In this document: piece after piece, positions 25,862 to 34,883 of the stretch | Numbering within the stretch: the stretch's first letter is position 1 | How the letters are laid out: each line of letters starts with the position of its first letter | Assembly (NCBI GenBank): GCA_905339295.1 | Contig: CAJPFI010000054.1 | Coordinates: 1-64,000 of the forward strand | Reading direction: 5' to 3' | Length of the DNA: 64,000 nucleotides | DNA from: Burkholderiales bacterium | GTDB taxonomy: Bacteria; Pseudomonadota; Gammaproteobacteria; Burkholderiales; Casimicrobiaceae | Notes under the pieces: generated by a model | Seen by the model: the letters and a program-made list of their open reading frames with translations, nothing else | Database searches by the model: none | Told to the model about the DNA's origin: nothing | Made by a program: the position numbers and the translations under genes

Positions 25862-26265
25862 GGGCGGCGCGCGAACGCGGGCGGACCCGGACACTCGGCC
25901 GAATGGCCGGAGGCGGGCCCTTGCGTTGCGAAGTATAGATTGCCAGGGGAGCCGGCGACCGGGCGCCGCGGGTTCGCGGCCGGGCGCGACATTCGTCGAC
26001 GAGCACGCCGTCGACCCGAGGCGGCACCGCTCCGGACGCGCGACGGAACCCGACCTCCGCGCGCCGTTCCGGGACGCGCCGCATCACGTCGAGCCAGGCG
26101 CGGTTCCGGTGCGACAGCGCCAACGATTGCGCGCAGGTGCTGCCATCGGGCGGACGTCGCGGACCGACGAGTCCGGGAATGAATGCTGCGTCCGGGAGAC
26201 GACTACGCAGTCGCCCTGTCGGCTCAGCGCTGCGCGCCGCAGCCGACAGGCGACAGCGCGCGCGA
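25862..26265. other. Intergenic stretch with no recognised gene
   Basis: It lies upstream of the cyclase and downstream of the Gly/Trp-rich protein gene. No convincing frame, hairpin or promoter was found. Confidence 0.45.
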
Positions 26266-27177
26266 CTACTGCGCCGCCAACGCCACCGTCGCCGGCGCCT
26301 CCGCCCTGCGCGGCAACTCCGCGCGCGGCGCGGCAACCAGACGGATCGATGCGACCTGCGCCCGGGCGGTGTCGCGTGCAGCGATCGACGCCGTCGGTGC
26401 CGGCGACATCGCCGTGTCGCGGTCGTCGACGCGTGCGCCCGTGCGCGCATACGGCGAATCGAGCGACGCGCCGACGTCGTAGCCGCGCGATCCCGACGGC
26501 CAGCTCGGCCTCACCGCGGGCGGCGTCGTGTACGGCTGCGACGGCGGCACGGGCGGCGGCAGCGATTCGGGCGCGGACTGCGGTTGCGACGGCGCCGCGG
26601 GCGTCGGGGAAGGCTCCGCGATCACCTTGAGCCATTGCTGCGAGCACTGGAGCACGTCCGGGTAGAACGCGCTCGTCGCCGGGCAGTAGAGGCGGTACAT
26701 CGGCTCGTAGGATCCTGCCGCCGGCTCGGGAGCGGAGCGGTAGATCACCGTGCCGACCGGCGCACCGTACGAATAGGCGTAGGGTTCCGCCCACGCGCCG
26801 GACCACCAGGGCCATGTCGCCGCGAGGCCGATGGTCGCGCCCCAGGCCGGCCAGCCCCACCAGCCCCAGCCGCCGTACCAGCGACTGCCACGCCACCCGT
26901 CGTGGCCGCCGTACCGGCGGCCGCCGCGCCACCCGTCGTGGCCGCCTCGCCAGCCGCCTCGCCAGCCGGACCCGTCGTGCCGGCCGCTCCACGATCCGCC
27001 GCGCGCGCCCGGAGCGCTCGTGACCTGCCCACCGGCAACGCGGCCGAACGAGTGTCCGCTGCCGGCGCTGGCGCCGCTCGCGCTCGCCGACCGGCCGCTG
27101 CCACCGGCGTCGGCGACACTCGCGACAGCGAAGCCGGCCGAAAGAGCAAGGACATTCAACGCGATCGTGAGCTTCAT
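26266..27177 (-). CDS. Gly/Trp-rich secreted protein
   Basis: The 303-residue protein has a signal peptide (TIALNVLALSAGFAVASVA, cleaved after ADA near 24). A Ser/Gly region follows. Residues 72-110 hold tandem WRGG-HDGWRGG-type repeats and then WYGGWGWWGWPAWG. A conserved block YRLYCPATSAFYPDVLQC and QQWLKV is found in many betaproteobacterial secreted proteins. A Pro-rich then Ala-rich tail follows. GGAGG lies 5 bp before the ATG at 27177. It is likely outer-surface or periplasmic; function unknown. Confidence 0.75.
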   Translation of the reverse strand: MKLTIALNVLALSAGFAVASVADAGGSGRSASASGASAGSGHSFGRVAGGQVTSAPGARGGSWSGRHDGSGWRGGWRGGHDGWRGGRRYGGHDGWRGSRWYGGWGWWGWPAWGATIGLAATWPWWSGAWAEPYAYSYGAPVGTVIYRSAPEPAAGSYEPMYRLYCPATSAFYPDVLQCSQQWLKVIAEPSPTPAAPSQPQSAPESLPPPVPPSQPYTTPPAVRPSWPSGSRGYDVGASLDSPYARTGARVDDRDTAMSPAPTASIAARDTARAQVASIRLVAAPRAELPRRAEAPATVALAAQ

Positions 27178-27600
27178 CGGAACCTCCCTGCGGACGGCCT
27201 GGGTGGGCGTGCAACGCTGCCGCCGGCCCCCTGCGACGGGATCTCCGGCGACCTCGGCCGCTGCGTCTGCGGCGCTCGCGTCGCTGTAGCCGGTGAGCCG
27301 CGCCACTCGGCCCGGCAACGTCTGCAAACGTCCATTGCCGGAAAAGCGTTGACGCGTTTCAGTGACGCCGCCACGCGCCTGCCCGGCAGGAACTGCGCGG
27401 GGCACCGGAAAGCGCGCAGCCGCGTTCCGGCCCCGCTGTCCCCGCAGGGGCGGAGACCGCGGCCGGTCGGGCGTCGCCGGTTGCCGCTCTCGCGGACACG
27501 ACACCGGCCCATCCCGGCTGTCACCGGGCGAAGAGCGCTCCGTGGTCGCCGGGCCCGGTTGGCGTCGGCCGGTCCCGAAGCGATGGCCGCCACCCGAAGC
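27178..27600. other. Intergenic stretch with no recognised gene
   Basis: About 420 bp between two minus-strand genes. Open frames here are Arg-rich artefacts. No repeat or promoter was found. Confidence 0.45.
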
Positions 27601-28605
27601 TCAGGTGCTCGCCCCCGCATTGACGAGCTCCATCGCCCGACCCTTCACGCGATTCCCTTCGCCGAAAAGCGCGTGCGCGTATCGCGCGCCCTTCGCCTGC
27701 TGCACGTGGTCGACCCAGCCGGTGACGGCGTTGAGCGCTCCCCACCAGTTCGCCGGTTCGGGCGGCACGCGGCATTCGGGGATGCCCTCGCGACGCACCC
27801 GGACGATCCGATCGCGCGAGGCACGGATGTTCGCGATTCGCGTCGCGTGCGCCTTCGCCGTCGCGCTGCCGCTCGGCACCCCGGCGGGGGGCGCGGGCTC
27901 GGGCAGGAGCGCGACGAGGAAGCGGCGGAACGAATCGTCGTCGCAGGGCCTCGTGCGCAGCCTCTCGAAAAGCACCTTCGTGGCCGAGATGCTCGCGCGC
28001 AACGCCTCGAAGAACGCCTTCGCCTCGGTCTCGATGCGCCTGGACGACAGGCGATGCGCGCGCTGGAACGCGTTTCGCGCACCCTGGCTCAGCGCAAGCG
28101 AGAGCGTGTTGCGGCAGACGACGCGAATGGTCGTGAGCCGGATGTCGATCGGCAGCGAGCCGTCGTGGCTGTTCGACCAGAGCGCGTAGGTCTCGACGCG
28201 GTCGCCGTCGCCGACGACGATCTCGTCCGGCAGGCGCGCGAGCAGCCAGACGACCTCGCCGCTGCGCAGGTACCCGCCGGTGTGGTAGCGGCGCTCGTCG
28301 AGGTCGAGCAGCCGGTGGAAGATCCCGGCACCCTCGCGGTTCTGCAGCGGCACGAAGCGCGGGTGGACCACGCCGACGACGCGGCCACGGTCACCCGGCT
28401 TGCGATCGCCGCGCACGACCGCCACGCGATGCGCGACCGCGCTCCGCGGTTCCTCGTCGACGCACACCGGACTGAGACTCACCGTCCAGTCGAGGCCGCC
28501 GTGCGCGAGCGCCTCGTCGAGCGTGGCGGGCTGGTCGAGCCGCGCGCCGAGGTCGTGCCACGGCCTCTCGCCGACCCAGAACATCTCCCCGATCTCGTGC
28601 GGCAC
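27601..28605 (-). CDS. DUF932 domain protein (phage/plasmid-like)
   Basis: The 334-residue protein matches the DUF932 / TIGR03299 phage-plasmid-like family. Recognisable blocks are GERPWHDLGARLDQPATLDEAL near the N-terminus, FHRLLDLDERRYHTGGYLR, IRLTTIRVVCRNTLSLAL and ANWWGALNAVTGWVDHVQ. The role of the family is unknown; genes are typical of plasmids, phages and accessory islands. GGGGAGG precedes the GTG at 28605, which is 2 bp after the stop of the upstream gene, so the two are translationally coupled. Confidence 0.85.
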   Translation of the reverse strand: MPHEIGEMFWVGERPWHDLGARLDQPATLDEALAHGGLDWTVSLSPVCVDEEPRSAVAHRVAVVRGDRKPGDRGRVVGVVHPRFVPLQNREGAGIFHRLLDLDERRYHTGGYLRSGEVVWLLARLPDEIVVGDGDRVETYALWSNSHDGSLPIDIRLTTIRVVCRNTLSLALSQGARNAFQRAHRLSSRRIETEAKAFFEALRASISATKVLFERLRTRPCDDDSFRRFLVALLPEPAPPAGVPSGSATAKAHATRIANIRASRDRIVRVRREGIPECRVPPEPANWWGALNAVTGWVDHVQQAKGARYAHALFGEGNRVKGRAMELVNAGAST

Positions 28606-28607
28606 GG

Positions 28608-28997
28608 TCAGGCCTCCCCGAAGAAGAACTGCCAGTCCTCGACGTCGAGCGGCAGCCGCGCCTCGGGATTGGCCGAGAGCATCGCGAGCCAGCCCTGGTA
28701 GTCGCGCAGCAGCTCGGTGTGCGCCCGGAGCTTCGAGAGGCATTCGTCCAGGTGCTCGCGCAGGTCGTCGCGCACGGTGACGCGGTTGGCGCGCGACCAG
28801 TCCTGCGCCTTGGGGGTGGGGTAGGCCATCACGATCTTCTCGTCGATCTCGAGACCCTCGGAGCGGATCTTCGCGAGCACCTCCTCGCGCTTGCCGCGCC
28901 AGAAGGCGAGACGTTCCTCGTGGTGCGCGATCCTCGTTCGCGCGGCCTCCGCGAGACGTGCGGCCGTGTAGTCGAACTTCCAGTCCTTTCGTTGCAT
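28608..28997 (-). CDS. Uncharacterised partner of the DUF932 gene
   Basis: This 129-residue charged helical protein begins MQRKDWKFDYTAARLAEAA. Later segments are AFWRGKREEVLAKIRSEGLE and WLAMLSANPEARLPLDVEDW. AAAGGAG sits 4 bp before the ATG at 28997, and the promoter element at 29027 sits 29 bp upstream. A second ATG at 29033 would fall inside that element. It is first in a two-gene operon with DUF932. I do not recognise its family. Confidence 0.7.
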   Translation of the reverse strand: MQRKDWKFDYTAARLAEAARTRIAHHEERLAFWRGKREEVLAKIRSEGLEIDEKIVMAYPTPKAQDWSRANRVTVRDDLREHLDECLSKLRAHTELLRDYQGWLAMLSANPEARLPLDVEDWQFFFGEA

Positions 28998-29026
28998 GTG
29001 ACTCCTTTCCGTCGTTGCCGACGAAG

Positions 29027-29065
29027 CCATCATGCGGCGCGCGGTGGCTCAGGGGATGAGCCTGG
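29027..29065 (-). promoter_or_regulatory. Palindrome plus GCATGAT promoter element, copy 1
   Basis: Read on the minus strand: CCAGGCTCA, 5 bp, TGAGCCACC, 7 bp, GCATGATGG, then 29 bp to the ATG at 28997. CATGAT could be a -10; the palindrome covers the -35 position. Identical layout occurs at 30385-30423 and 46833-46871. Confidence 0.75.
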
Positions 29066-29172
29066 GGAACGGAGGGACACTCCGCGAACCGCGACGTCCC
29101 GCGAACGACCGTTCGCGCCATCGTCGCGGAACGCAACGGACTGCGACGCGCTCGACCGGGTGGCTCGAACCG

Positions 29173-29654
29173 ATGCGCATGACGATCCCTCCCGACGAGA
29201 AGCCGCTCGCGGCGGCGGGGAGGATTTCCGGGATGACCGGGCGCACGGCACTGATCCGCGAGGGGCGTCGGGCGCCGATCCCGCGCGAGAGCGCGCCGAG
29301 GTCCTGGCCGATACGTCGGTGTGGATCGACCATCTGCGACAAAGCGAACGTGGGCTGGCGGAAGCGCTCGACGCCGGGCGCGCGCTCGCGCACCCGGCGG
29401 TGCCGGGCGAACTCGCGTGCGCAAGCACGAAGCGCCGCGACGAGGTCCTGTCGCCGATGCGCGACCTCCCGCCGTCGCCGGTCGCGACCGGCGACGAGGC
29501 GCTGGCGTTCGTCGAGCGGGGCAGGCCGATGGCGCACGGGATCGGCTGCGCGGACGCCCGCCTGCCGGCGTCGCTCACGCTCGACGGAGCGGAGCGGCCG
29601 TGGACGCGCGATCGGCTACTCGCGAGCGCCGCGGGCGCGACGAAGCTCGCGTTC
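29173..29654 (+). pseudogene. Decayed vapBC toxin-antitoxin module
   Basis: The antitoxin remnant starts at 29173 (MRMTIPPDEK, ISGMTGRTALIREG), a recognisable VapB N-terminus. It runs into IPRESAP and then loses its C-terminus. In the +1 frame from 29301 a VapC PIN domain appears (DTSVWIDHLRQSERGL, VPGELACA, CADARL, TRDRLL) with all four acidic positions kept. But there is no start codon, it is joined directly to vapB by a deletion, and the normal stop after KLAF is lost. The module cannot be expressed as in the intact family. Confidence 0.7.
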
Positions 29655-29836
29655 GGCGCGGGGAATGGAAGGCGCGCCGGGCCGCGACCGGAGATCCGGT
29701 TCCGGCCGCGCTCAGGCGCGGCACGGGTTCCGAAGCAGTTCCGCTCGACTGTATCGAGACGGACGTTCGGCCTTCGCCGCCGCGACGTGCGCCTTCGAAG
29801 GCGCCGGATGCTTGCGGCGATTCGCGCCGCCGGCGC

Positions 29837-30355
29837 CTACTGCATGCCTTCGCCGCGACGAGCGGGAACCGGCAGCATCGATCCGGTCCCGGTCGTCGGA
29901 GCGCTGACCGCCTGCGCGGTGGCGGGCGACGCGCCAGCGGCGCTCGAAGGGGCGGATGTCGTGGCGGCGTCGGGCGCGGTCCTGACCGGCGGCGCCTCGC
30001 AGTCGGCGTCGCGCATCTGCTTTCGAATCGCCTGCTCCTCGCCCTTCAGGCGCGCGACGTCGCCTTCGAGCCCCGCGTTGTTGCCGAGCGCGAACAGCAC
30101 CGGCCAGAACAGGATCACGCCCACGCCGGTGACGACCGCGTCCTGCGTCGCCTTGTCGTTCAGCTTCGCGGATTGGGCGCGCAGCGCGTCCTGCACCTCC
30201 TCGAGCTCGCGCACCAGGCTCTTGCACGTGCGATCGGCGTAGCGGCTCGTCGAGACGTGGCTGGCGACGACGTTGTCCGGACGCGTCGCGCAACCCGGAA
30301 GCAGCAGCGCCGCGATCGTCAGCGCGGCGACGGTCCTCTTCGTGTTCATCGACAT
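29837..30355 (-). CDS. Lipoprotein with coiled coil and membrane segment
   Basis: The 172-residue protein has the lipobox LLLPGC (Cys22). The next segment is helical with charged heptads (RTCKSLVRELEEVQDALRAQ), then a hydrophobic stretch AVVTGVGVILFWPVLFALG, then LKGEEQAIRKQMRDADC. The tail is Ala/Thr/Pro-rich. GGAGG lies 8 bp before the ATG at 30355. The promoter element at 30385 lies 29 bp upstream, exactly as for the DUF932 operon. Function unknown; envelope location is likely. Confidence 0.75.
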   Translation of the reverse strand: MSMNTKRTVAALTIAALLLPGCATRPDNVVASHVSTSRYADRTCKSLVRELEEVQDALRAQSAKLNDKATQDAVVTGVGVILFWPVLFALGNNAGLEGDVARLKGEEQAIRKQMRDADCEAPPVRTAPDAATTSAPSSAAGASPATAQAVSAPTTGTGSMLPVPARRGEGMQ

Positions 30356-30384
30356 GACGGCTTCCTCCATCGCTTGTGATGGAG

Positions 30385-30423
30385 CCATCATGCTCAGCGA
30401 GGTGGCTCAGGAAATGATCCCGC
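30385..30423 (-). promoter_or_regulatory. Palindrome plus GCATGAT promoter element, copy 2
   Basis: On the minus strand: GCGGGATCA, 5 bp, TGAGCCACC, 7 bp, GCATGATGG, then 29 bp to the ATG at 30355. The first half-site is degenerate; the second and the GCATGAT box are the same as in copy 1. Confidence 0.72.
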
Positions 30424-30460
30424 CTCGACCGTTCGTCGGCGCGACAGCGCAGCAGCGCAC

Positions 30461-30492
30461 GCCGGGGCGCGAACGTTCGTTCGCGCCCCGGC
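30461..30492 (-). terminator. Strong hairpin after the VIT-VWA gene
   Basis: GCCGGGGCGCGAAC-GTTC-GTTCGCGCCCCGGC is a perfect 14-bp stem, 24 bp beyond the stop at 30517. No T-tract. Confidence 0.55.
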
Positions 30493-30516
30493 GTAACGCG
30501 GATGCCTGACGGGAAG

Positions 30517-32817
30517 TCAGCCGTGCTGCTCGTCGTGCGCGGTCATCGCCGATGCATGCCACTCGAGCACGATGTCGACTGACTCCGTCCGCAAACCCGT
30601 GCACTGCTCGGGAGTCGCGAACAGGTGCAGCATGGCGCGCAGGAGGTGGCGAGGCATCGACTTCAGCGCGCCGATGCTGGCGGCGCACTTTGCGAGAGCC
30701 TCGAGGAACGCGTCGACGGCCTCGCGTTCGACGGTTCCGTTCGCGACCCACGCGCGCAGGCGATCGGCGATGTCGCGAGGCATGCCGAGTCGCTCGAGCT
30801 CGGCGATCGAGCGCGGCAGATGTCCGGCACCGCGTGCCTGCAGGGCGCGCGCGAACGCTTCAATCGGGACTCCGCTCGCTCCGGGCGCGCTTCCCGTCTG
30901 GCCGGAGCTGCGCAACCGCGCGGACGGAGCGCCGACAGCCGGAACGCTCTCCAAATCGCCCTGACCGGGCGATTCGCCGGCCGAGAACCGGGGTCCGAAA
31001 TCGGCGTCGGCGTCGAGATCCTCGCATCGCAAGGCTTTCGCAGCGCGCGACGCCAGCGGCGCATGCCGGTCGAAGTCGAATTTAGCGCACATGGCGACGA
31101 CGCTCCCCATTCCATGCCATCCCGCCGCGTGCATCTGCGGGACGTGCGCGAGCCTGGGCATGTCGGTCGCCTTCTCGCCCGCCGCGCGCTCGTGCACGAC
31201 GATCAGGTTCGTCCGGTCGGTGAGCAGCTCGTAGTCGAGCGCGACCTGGAGCTTTTCGTCCTCGCCGGCGGCCTCGATCCGCCGTGCGGCCGCGATGCGC
31301 GCGAGCGTTCGGCCCTCGACGACCTCCGCGTCGAACTGCGCTGCGGCCGTGAGCGGCGGCGCGCCGTCCTTCGCGCGGAGCGCGAGGCTGACGGCTCCCG
31401 ACGGCGCCACATCGAAACCGGCGAACGCGTGGATCGTCTCGCCGCCGAAGAGTCCCTCCGGCAGCGGGGTAGTCCATGCGGGCGACGCGGGCCACGCGAT
31501 GTCGGCGCGCTCGACGCGCGGCGCGCGCAACCGGGCGAACATCCGCAGGATCGCCGCCTCGGCGTCCTCGTTGGGCGCGACGAACTCGCACGCGCCTCCG
31601 GTGGCTTCGGCCAGGCGGCGCAGCACGCCTTCCGCGGGCGCGCTGCCGATGCCGACCGCGAACACCCGCTGCCGCGAGCCGCGCGCCTCGGCGATCAGGT
31701 GGTCGGCATCCCAGACCTCGCCGTCGGTCAGGATCAGCACGTCGGCCGCGCCGTCCCTGCCCCCGATCGCGAACACGGACTTCAGTGCACCCGCCATTTC
31801 GGTTCCGCCGAGATCGGCGTCCATGCACCCGACCCGCTCGGCCGTCGTGCGCACGCGCCCCGCGTCGGCTGTCGACAGGCCGTCCGTTTCGTGCACGACG
31901 TGGCTGCCGAAGCGGGAGAACGAGAACCGGTCGGCCGGCTCGAGACTCGCGAGAATGCGATGCAGCGCGCGGCGCGCCGCATCGATGCTGTCGCCGCCCA
32001 TCGAGCCGGAACAGTCGACCAGGAGCTTGAGCCGCAGCGGGCGCTCGTCGGCCGACTTCGGCACGGCGGCGCAGAAGCTCGCGAGTGCGACGAACCTGTC
32101 CCCGTCCTTCGCGACGACGGCGAGCGAGCGCCCCGACAAGCCTCCGACCGCCAGCACGAAGTCCCGGTCGAGGAAGGCGTCGCGGGCAAGGGCGACGCGC
32201 ATGCCTTTCGCGGTCGCTTTCGTTGCGATGGCATGCGAAGGCGAGGCAATGGTCCCCCGCGCGATCTCGCCCTCGAGGTCGATGGCCAGCGAAAACGGGT
32301 ACGCGACGGCGAGGTCGTTCGTCGGGATCTGGTGCGCTTCGAGATGCGCCGCCTCCGGATCGCCGTAGCGCGGCGCGATCACGGTCGGGATCGCGAGGCG
32401 CACGGTGCCGTGCTCGAAGCGCAGCAGTTGCGCGTAGCGGTAGCGGATCGTCGCCGACTCACCGGCCATCAGGTTGCCGAGGTTGAGCGTGCACAGGCCG
32501 TCGCCCGCGCGCTCGAGCATGATCGCGGTGTCGCCCTTGTCGATCGCCTCCTCGTAGTCGCGCTCGGCCTGCTTTTTCTCGACGACGGTCGCGACGAGCC
32601 TGCGCTCGCCCAGCGTGATCTCGAGGTCGAGCAGCACCGCCTCGATCGGCAGCGGGAACGTGTAGACCGCCTCGACGTTCGCGTCCTGCGCGTTGCGGTA
32701 GCGCTGCAGGACGGCGAGCTCGAACAGCAGTCCGCGGACGGTGCCGCGAGCGTCGACGCGCTCGAGCGCCATCGACTCGCCGGTGGTGGTACGGAGCATT
32801 GCGGGTTGATCTCTCAT
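30517..32817 (-). CDS. VIT and VWA domain protein
   Basis: The 766-residue protein starts with a VIT domain (about 1-130; YTFPLPIEAVLLDLEI, EKKQAERDYEEAIDKG). A VWA domain follows at about 260-430 with the metal-site motif DCSGSMGG, GGTEM and ILTDGEVWD. The C-terminal 250 residues are less typical and end in a helical region. No signal peptide is present, so it is probably cytoplasmic. AAGGAG precedes the ATG at 32817. That ATG overlaps the stop of the upstream MerR gene (ATGA), so the two are coupled. Homologues bind metal-dependent partners, but the bacterial role is unknown. Confidence 0.85.
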   Translation of the reverse strand: MRDQPAMLRTTTGESMALERVDARGTVRGLLFELAVLQRYRNAQDANVEAVYTFPLPIEAVLLDLEITLGERRLVATVVEKKQAERDYEEAIDKGDTAIMLERAGDGLCTLNLGNLMAGESATIRYRYAQLLRFEHGTVRLAIPTVIAPRYGDPEAAHLEAHQIPTNDLAVAYPFSLAIDLEGEIARGTIASPSHAIATKATAKGMRVALARDAFLDRDFVLAVGGLSGRSLAVVAKDGDRFVALASFCAAVPKSADERPLRLKLLVDCSGSMGGDSIDAARRALHRILASLEPADRFSFSRFGSHVVHETDGLSTADAGRVRTTAERVGCMDADLGGTEMAGALKSVFAIGGRDGAADVLILTDGEVWDADHLIAEARGSRQRVFAVGIGSAPAEGVLRRLAEATGGACEFVAPNEDAEAAILRMFARLRAPRVERADIAWPASPAWTTPLPEGLFGGETIHAFAGFDVAPSGAVSLALRAKDGAPPLTAAAQFDAEVVEGRTLARIAAARRIEAAGEDEKLQVALDYELLTDRTNLIVVHERAAGEKATDMPRLAHVPQMHAAGWHGMGSVVAMCAKFDFDRHAPLASRAAKALRCEDLDADADFGPRFSAGESPGQGDLESVPAVGAPSARLRSSGQTGSAPGASGVPIEAFARALQARGAGHLPRSIAELERLGMPRDIADRLRAWVANGTVEREAVDAFLEALAKCAASIGALKSMPRHLLRAMLHLFATPEQCTGLRTESVDIVLEWHASAMTAHDEQHG

Positions 32818-33239
32818 GGTCCGGACTCCTTGTTCCTGATGTCGCGATAGAGCGCCTGCACGCCATTGAAGAACTCGCGCGCGTCCTCGGGAGAGAGGCC
32901 GGCGCGAGCGGGCTCCAGCGTGAGTTCGAGCCCGTCCGCGACCACCAGGTGACTCCACACCTCGACCGTGCCGGCCGCGCGGGGACGGGGAGGAACGGGC
33001 GGCGCCTCGCCCGACATCAACTCGCGGACGCGCTCGAGCGCCACGCCGGCGCCGGTCCACTTGCGGACCTCGAGCAGCTGCTCGACGTGGCGCGATCCGT
33101 AGCGGGCGGCGCGCGTCTCGCCGTCCGGGCGGTCGACCAGACCGAGCTGGATGTAGTAGCGGACCGTCCGCTTGGGCAGGTCGACCAGCGCGGCCAGCTC
33201 GTCCAGCGTGTGCGTCCGGGGGGCGTCGTCGGGCTTCAT
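32814..33239 (-). CDS. MerR-family regulator coupled to VIT-VWA
   Basis: This 141-residue protein has a MerR-type helix-turn-helix (TLDELAALVDLPKRTVRYYI, then QLGLVDRPDG). A region RYGSRHVEQLLEVRKW follows and the helical continuation VALERVRELMSG. It lacks the usual metal-binding cysteines. The C-terminal part (EVWSHLVVADGLELTLEP) may bind its partner. It is the first gene of an operon with the VIT-VWA protein and overlaps it by 4 bp. Its promoter lies almost at the start codon, so the mRNA may be leaderless. Confidence 0.85.
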   Translation of the reverse strand: MKPDDAPRTHTLDELAALVDLPKRTVRYYIQLGLVDRPDGETRAARYGSRHVEQLLEVRKWTGAGVALERVRELMSGEAPPVPPRPRAAGTVEVWSHLVVADGLELTLEPARAGLSPEDAREFFNGVQALYRDIRNKESGP

Positions 33240-33244
33240 GCAGC

Positions 33245-33274
33245 ATATTATGCCAGTTCTGGTGTCGCAATCAA
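33245..33274 (-). promoter_or_regulatory. Promoter of the MerR/VIT-VWA operon
   Basis: On the minus strand TTGATT (33274-33269) is followed at 16-18 bp by CATAAT/TAATAT (to 33245). The spacer holds the palindrome CCAG-AA-CTGG (33253-33262), a possible autoregulatory site. The ATG at 33239 is 5 bp beyond the -10, which predicts a leaderless transcript. Confidence 0.55.
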
Positions 33275-33520
33275 GGTCCGTTCGTCGGCCACACCGGGCA
33301 GGATCCTGCGCCGGGGGATGGGTCAGGGCGCGAGCCTGCCCAGGTGCAGCCAGGCCGGGATGCACCGCCCGGACGACGCCGTTGGCCGGCCGGCACGGGG
33401 TCGCAGCCTATAATCGTCGCGGCGATCGGGCGTTCGCCTTCCCGGCGAACGGGCCGCGGCGACGGCACGATGCCGACGGCGGTCCTGACCCGGCCGGACC
33501 GTCGACCCCCCACGCCATCG

Positions 33521-33793
33521 ATGAAACCCACCGACCTCCAGAAGCAGCAGGGCAAGAAGACCGTCGGCGCGATGAAGCGCGAGCCGACACCCGAGCGCTA
33601 CGGCGCCAACTCCGCGGCTCCCGCCGACAGGCGCGACCAGCGCGAGAAGGACAAGGCCGCGGGTCTCGTCCCGTTCGCGATCAAGCTGCCCCAGGAGCTG
33701 GTCGGCTCGCTGCAGGCGCTCGCGCAGTCGCGCGGCGTATCGCTCAACGAGGTCGCTGCCGACCTGCTGCGCAAGGGCATGGCGAAGAAGTAG
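33521..33793 (+). CDS. Small conserved hypothetical protein
   Basis: The 90-residue protein starts MKPTDLQKQQGKKTVGAMKR, is charged, and ends with a helical segment LVGSLQALAQSRGVSLNEV and ADLLRKGMAKK that could form a ribbon-helix-helix-like fold. A perfect TATAAT lies at 33409-33414, about 107 bp upstream. Similar small proteins occur in Burkholderiales, without known function. The ATG at 33521 was chosen over a Pro/Arg-rich upstream extension. Confidence 0.65.
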   Translation: MKPTDLQKQQGKKTVGAMKREPTPERYGANSAAPADRRDQREKDKAAGLVPFAIKLPQELVGSLQALAQSRGVSLNEVAADLLRKGMAKK

Positions 33794-33920
33794 CGTGCAT
33801 CCACGACGGATGCGTCGTGCGTTTCCCGTCGGGCGATCCGGCCCTGACGCGGCCCTCCGGTCCCCATCGGGCCCCGCACGGGCTACCATCGCTGCTGTCG
33901 GGGGGGCGAAGGAGACTGCC

Positions 33921-34850
33921 ATGACCAACGGAAACCCACCGGACCTCACTTATTCCGAACCCGACCTGCGCGCGCTGCCGCCGGACGATCCCGACGCGCG
34001 CGAGGATCCGCGCCCCGAACGCCCGTCGGCCGGCGGAAGGACGATCCTGCTGCTCGGCCTGGCGCTGCTCGCCGCGGGCGCGGGCTGGTACCTGTGGTCG
34101 ACGTGGTTCGCGCCGGCGCCCGCGCCGGTGATCGCCGAGACCGCGCCCGCGACTCCACCGCCGGACGCGCCGGCCGCGGCCGCGGAGCCCGAGATCCAGT
34201 ATCCGATCGACTCGAGTGCGACCACCGAGCCGATGCCCGAGCTCGCCAACAGCGACGAGCCGCTGGGCCTGGGGCTCGCGACGGCGATGGAGTCCGACGC
34301 GATCGCGCGCTACATGGTGTCGCAGGACTTCGCGCGGCGCTTCGTGATCACCGTCGACAACCTGGCGCGCAAGACCTACTCGCAGCGCCTGTCTCCGTTC
34401 AAGCCCGCGCCGGGAGCGTTCGCGGTCGCCGGCACCGGCGACCGGATGACGATCTCGGCGCAGAACCCGGCGCGCTACACGCCGCTCGTGCGCGTGTTCG
34501 AGGCGGTGAACTCCGAGAAGCTCGTCGCGCTCTACGTGCGCTTCTATCCGCTGTTCCAGGAGGCGTACCGCGAGCAGGGGTACCCGAACGCGTACTTCAA
34601 CGACCGCCTCGTCCAGGTGCTCGACATGATGATCGCGACGCGCGAGATGCCCGGCCAGCTCGCGCTCACGCAGCCCAAGGTGCTCTACGAGTTCGCCGAT
34701 CCCGCACTCGAGGCGCTGCCCGCGGGGCAGAAGATCCTGCTGCGCATCGGCCCCGAGAACGCGGCGCGCGTGAAGTCGAAGCTTCGCGAGATCCGCGCAC
34801 TCGTCGCGCAGGAGGTCAACGTGGTGAAGGGCACGGCGAAGGCGCCGTAG
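33921..34850 (+). CDS. DUF3014 domain-containing membrane protein
   Basis: The 309-residue protein has a cytoplasmic acidic N-terminus, one membrane segment (ILLLGLALLAAGAGWYLW, about 42-59), and a Pro/Ala linker. The DUF3014 domain follows, recognised by FARRFVITVDNLARKTYSQR and KLVALYVRFYPLFQEAY. The domain would face the periplasm. GAAGGAG lies 6 bp before the ATG. No function is known. It is followed by a REP cluster. Confidence 0.88.
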   Translation: MTNGNPPDLTYSEPDLRALPPDDPDAREDPRPERPSAGGRTILLLGLALLAAGAGWYLWSTWFAPAPAPVIAETAPATPPPDAPAAAAEPEIQYPIDSSATTEPMPELANSDEPLGLGLATAMESDAIARYMVSQDFARRFVITVDNLARKTYSQRLSPFKPAPGAFAVAGTGDRMTISAQNPARYTPLVRVFEAVNSEKLVALYVRFYPLFQEAYREQGYPNAYFNDRLVQVLDMMIATREMPGQLALTQPKVLYEFADPALEALPAGQKILLRIGPENAARVKSKLREIRALVAQEVNVVKGTAKAP

Positions 34851-34883
34851 CTTCGGGGCGCCGCACGCCCGACTTCGTGCGCT

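Noticed and set aside
29301-29654. A functional VapC toxin
   Set aside because: No start codon, fusion to a truncated vapB and no normal stop.
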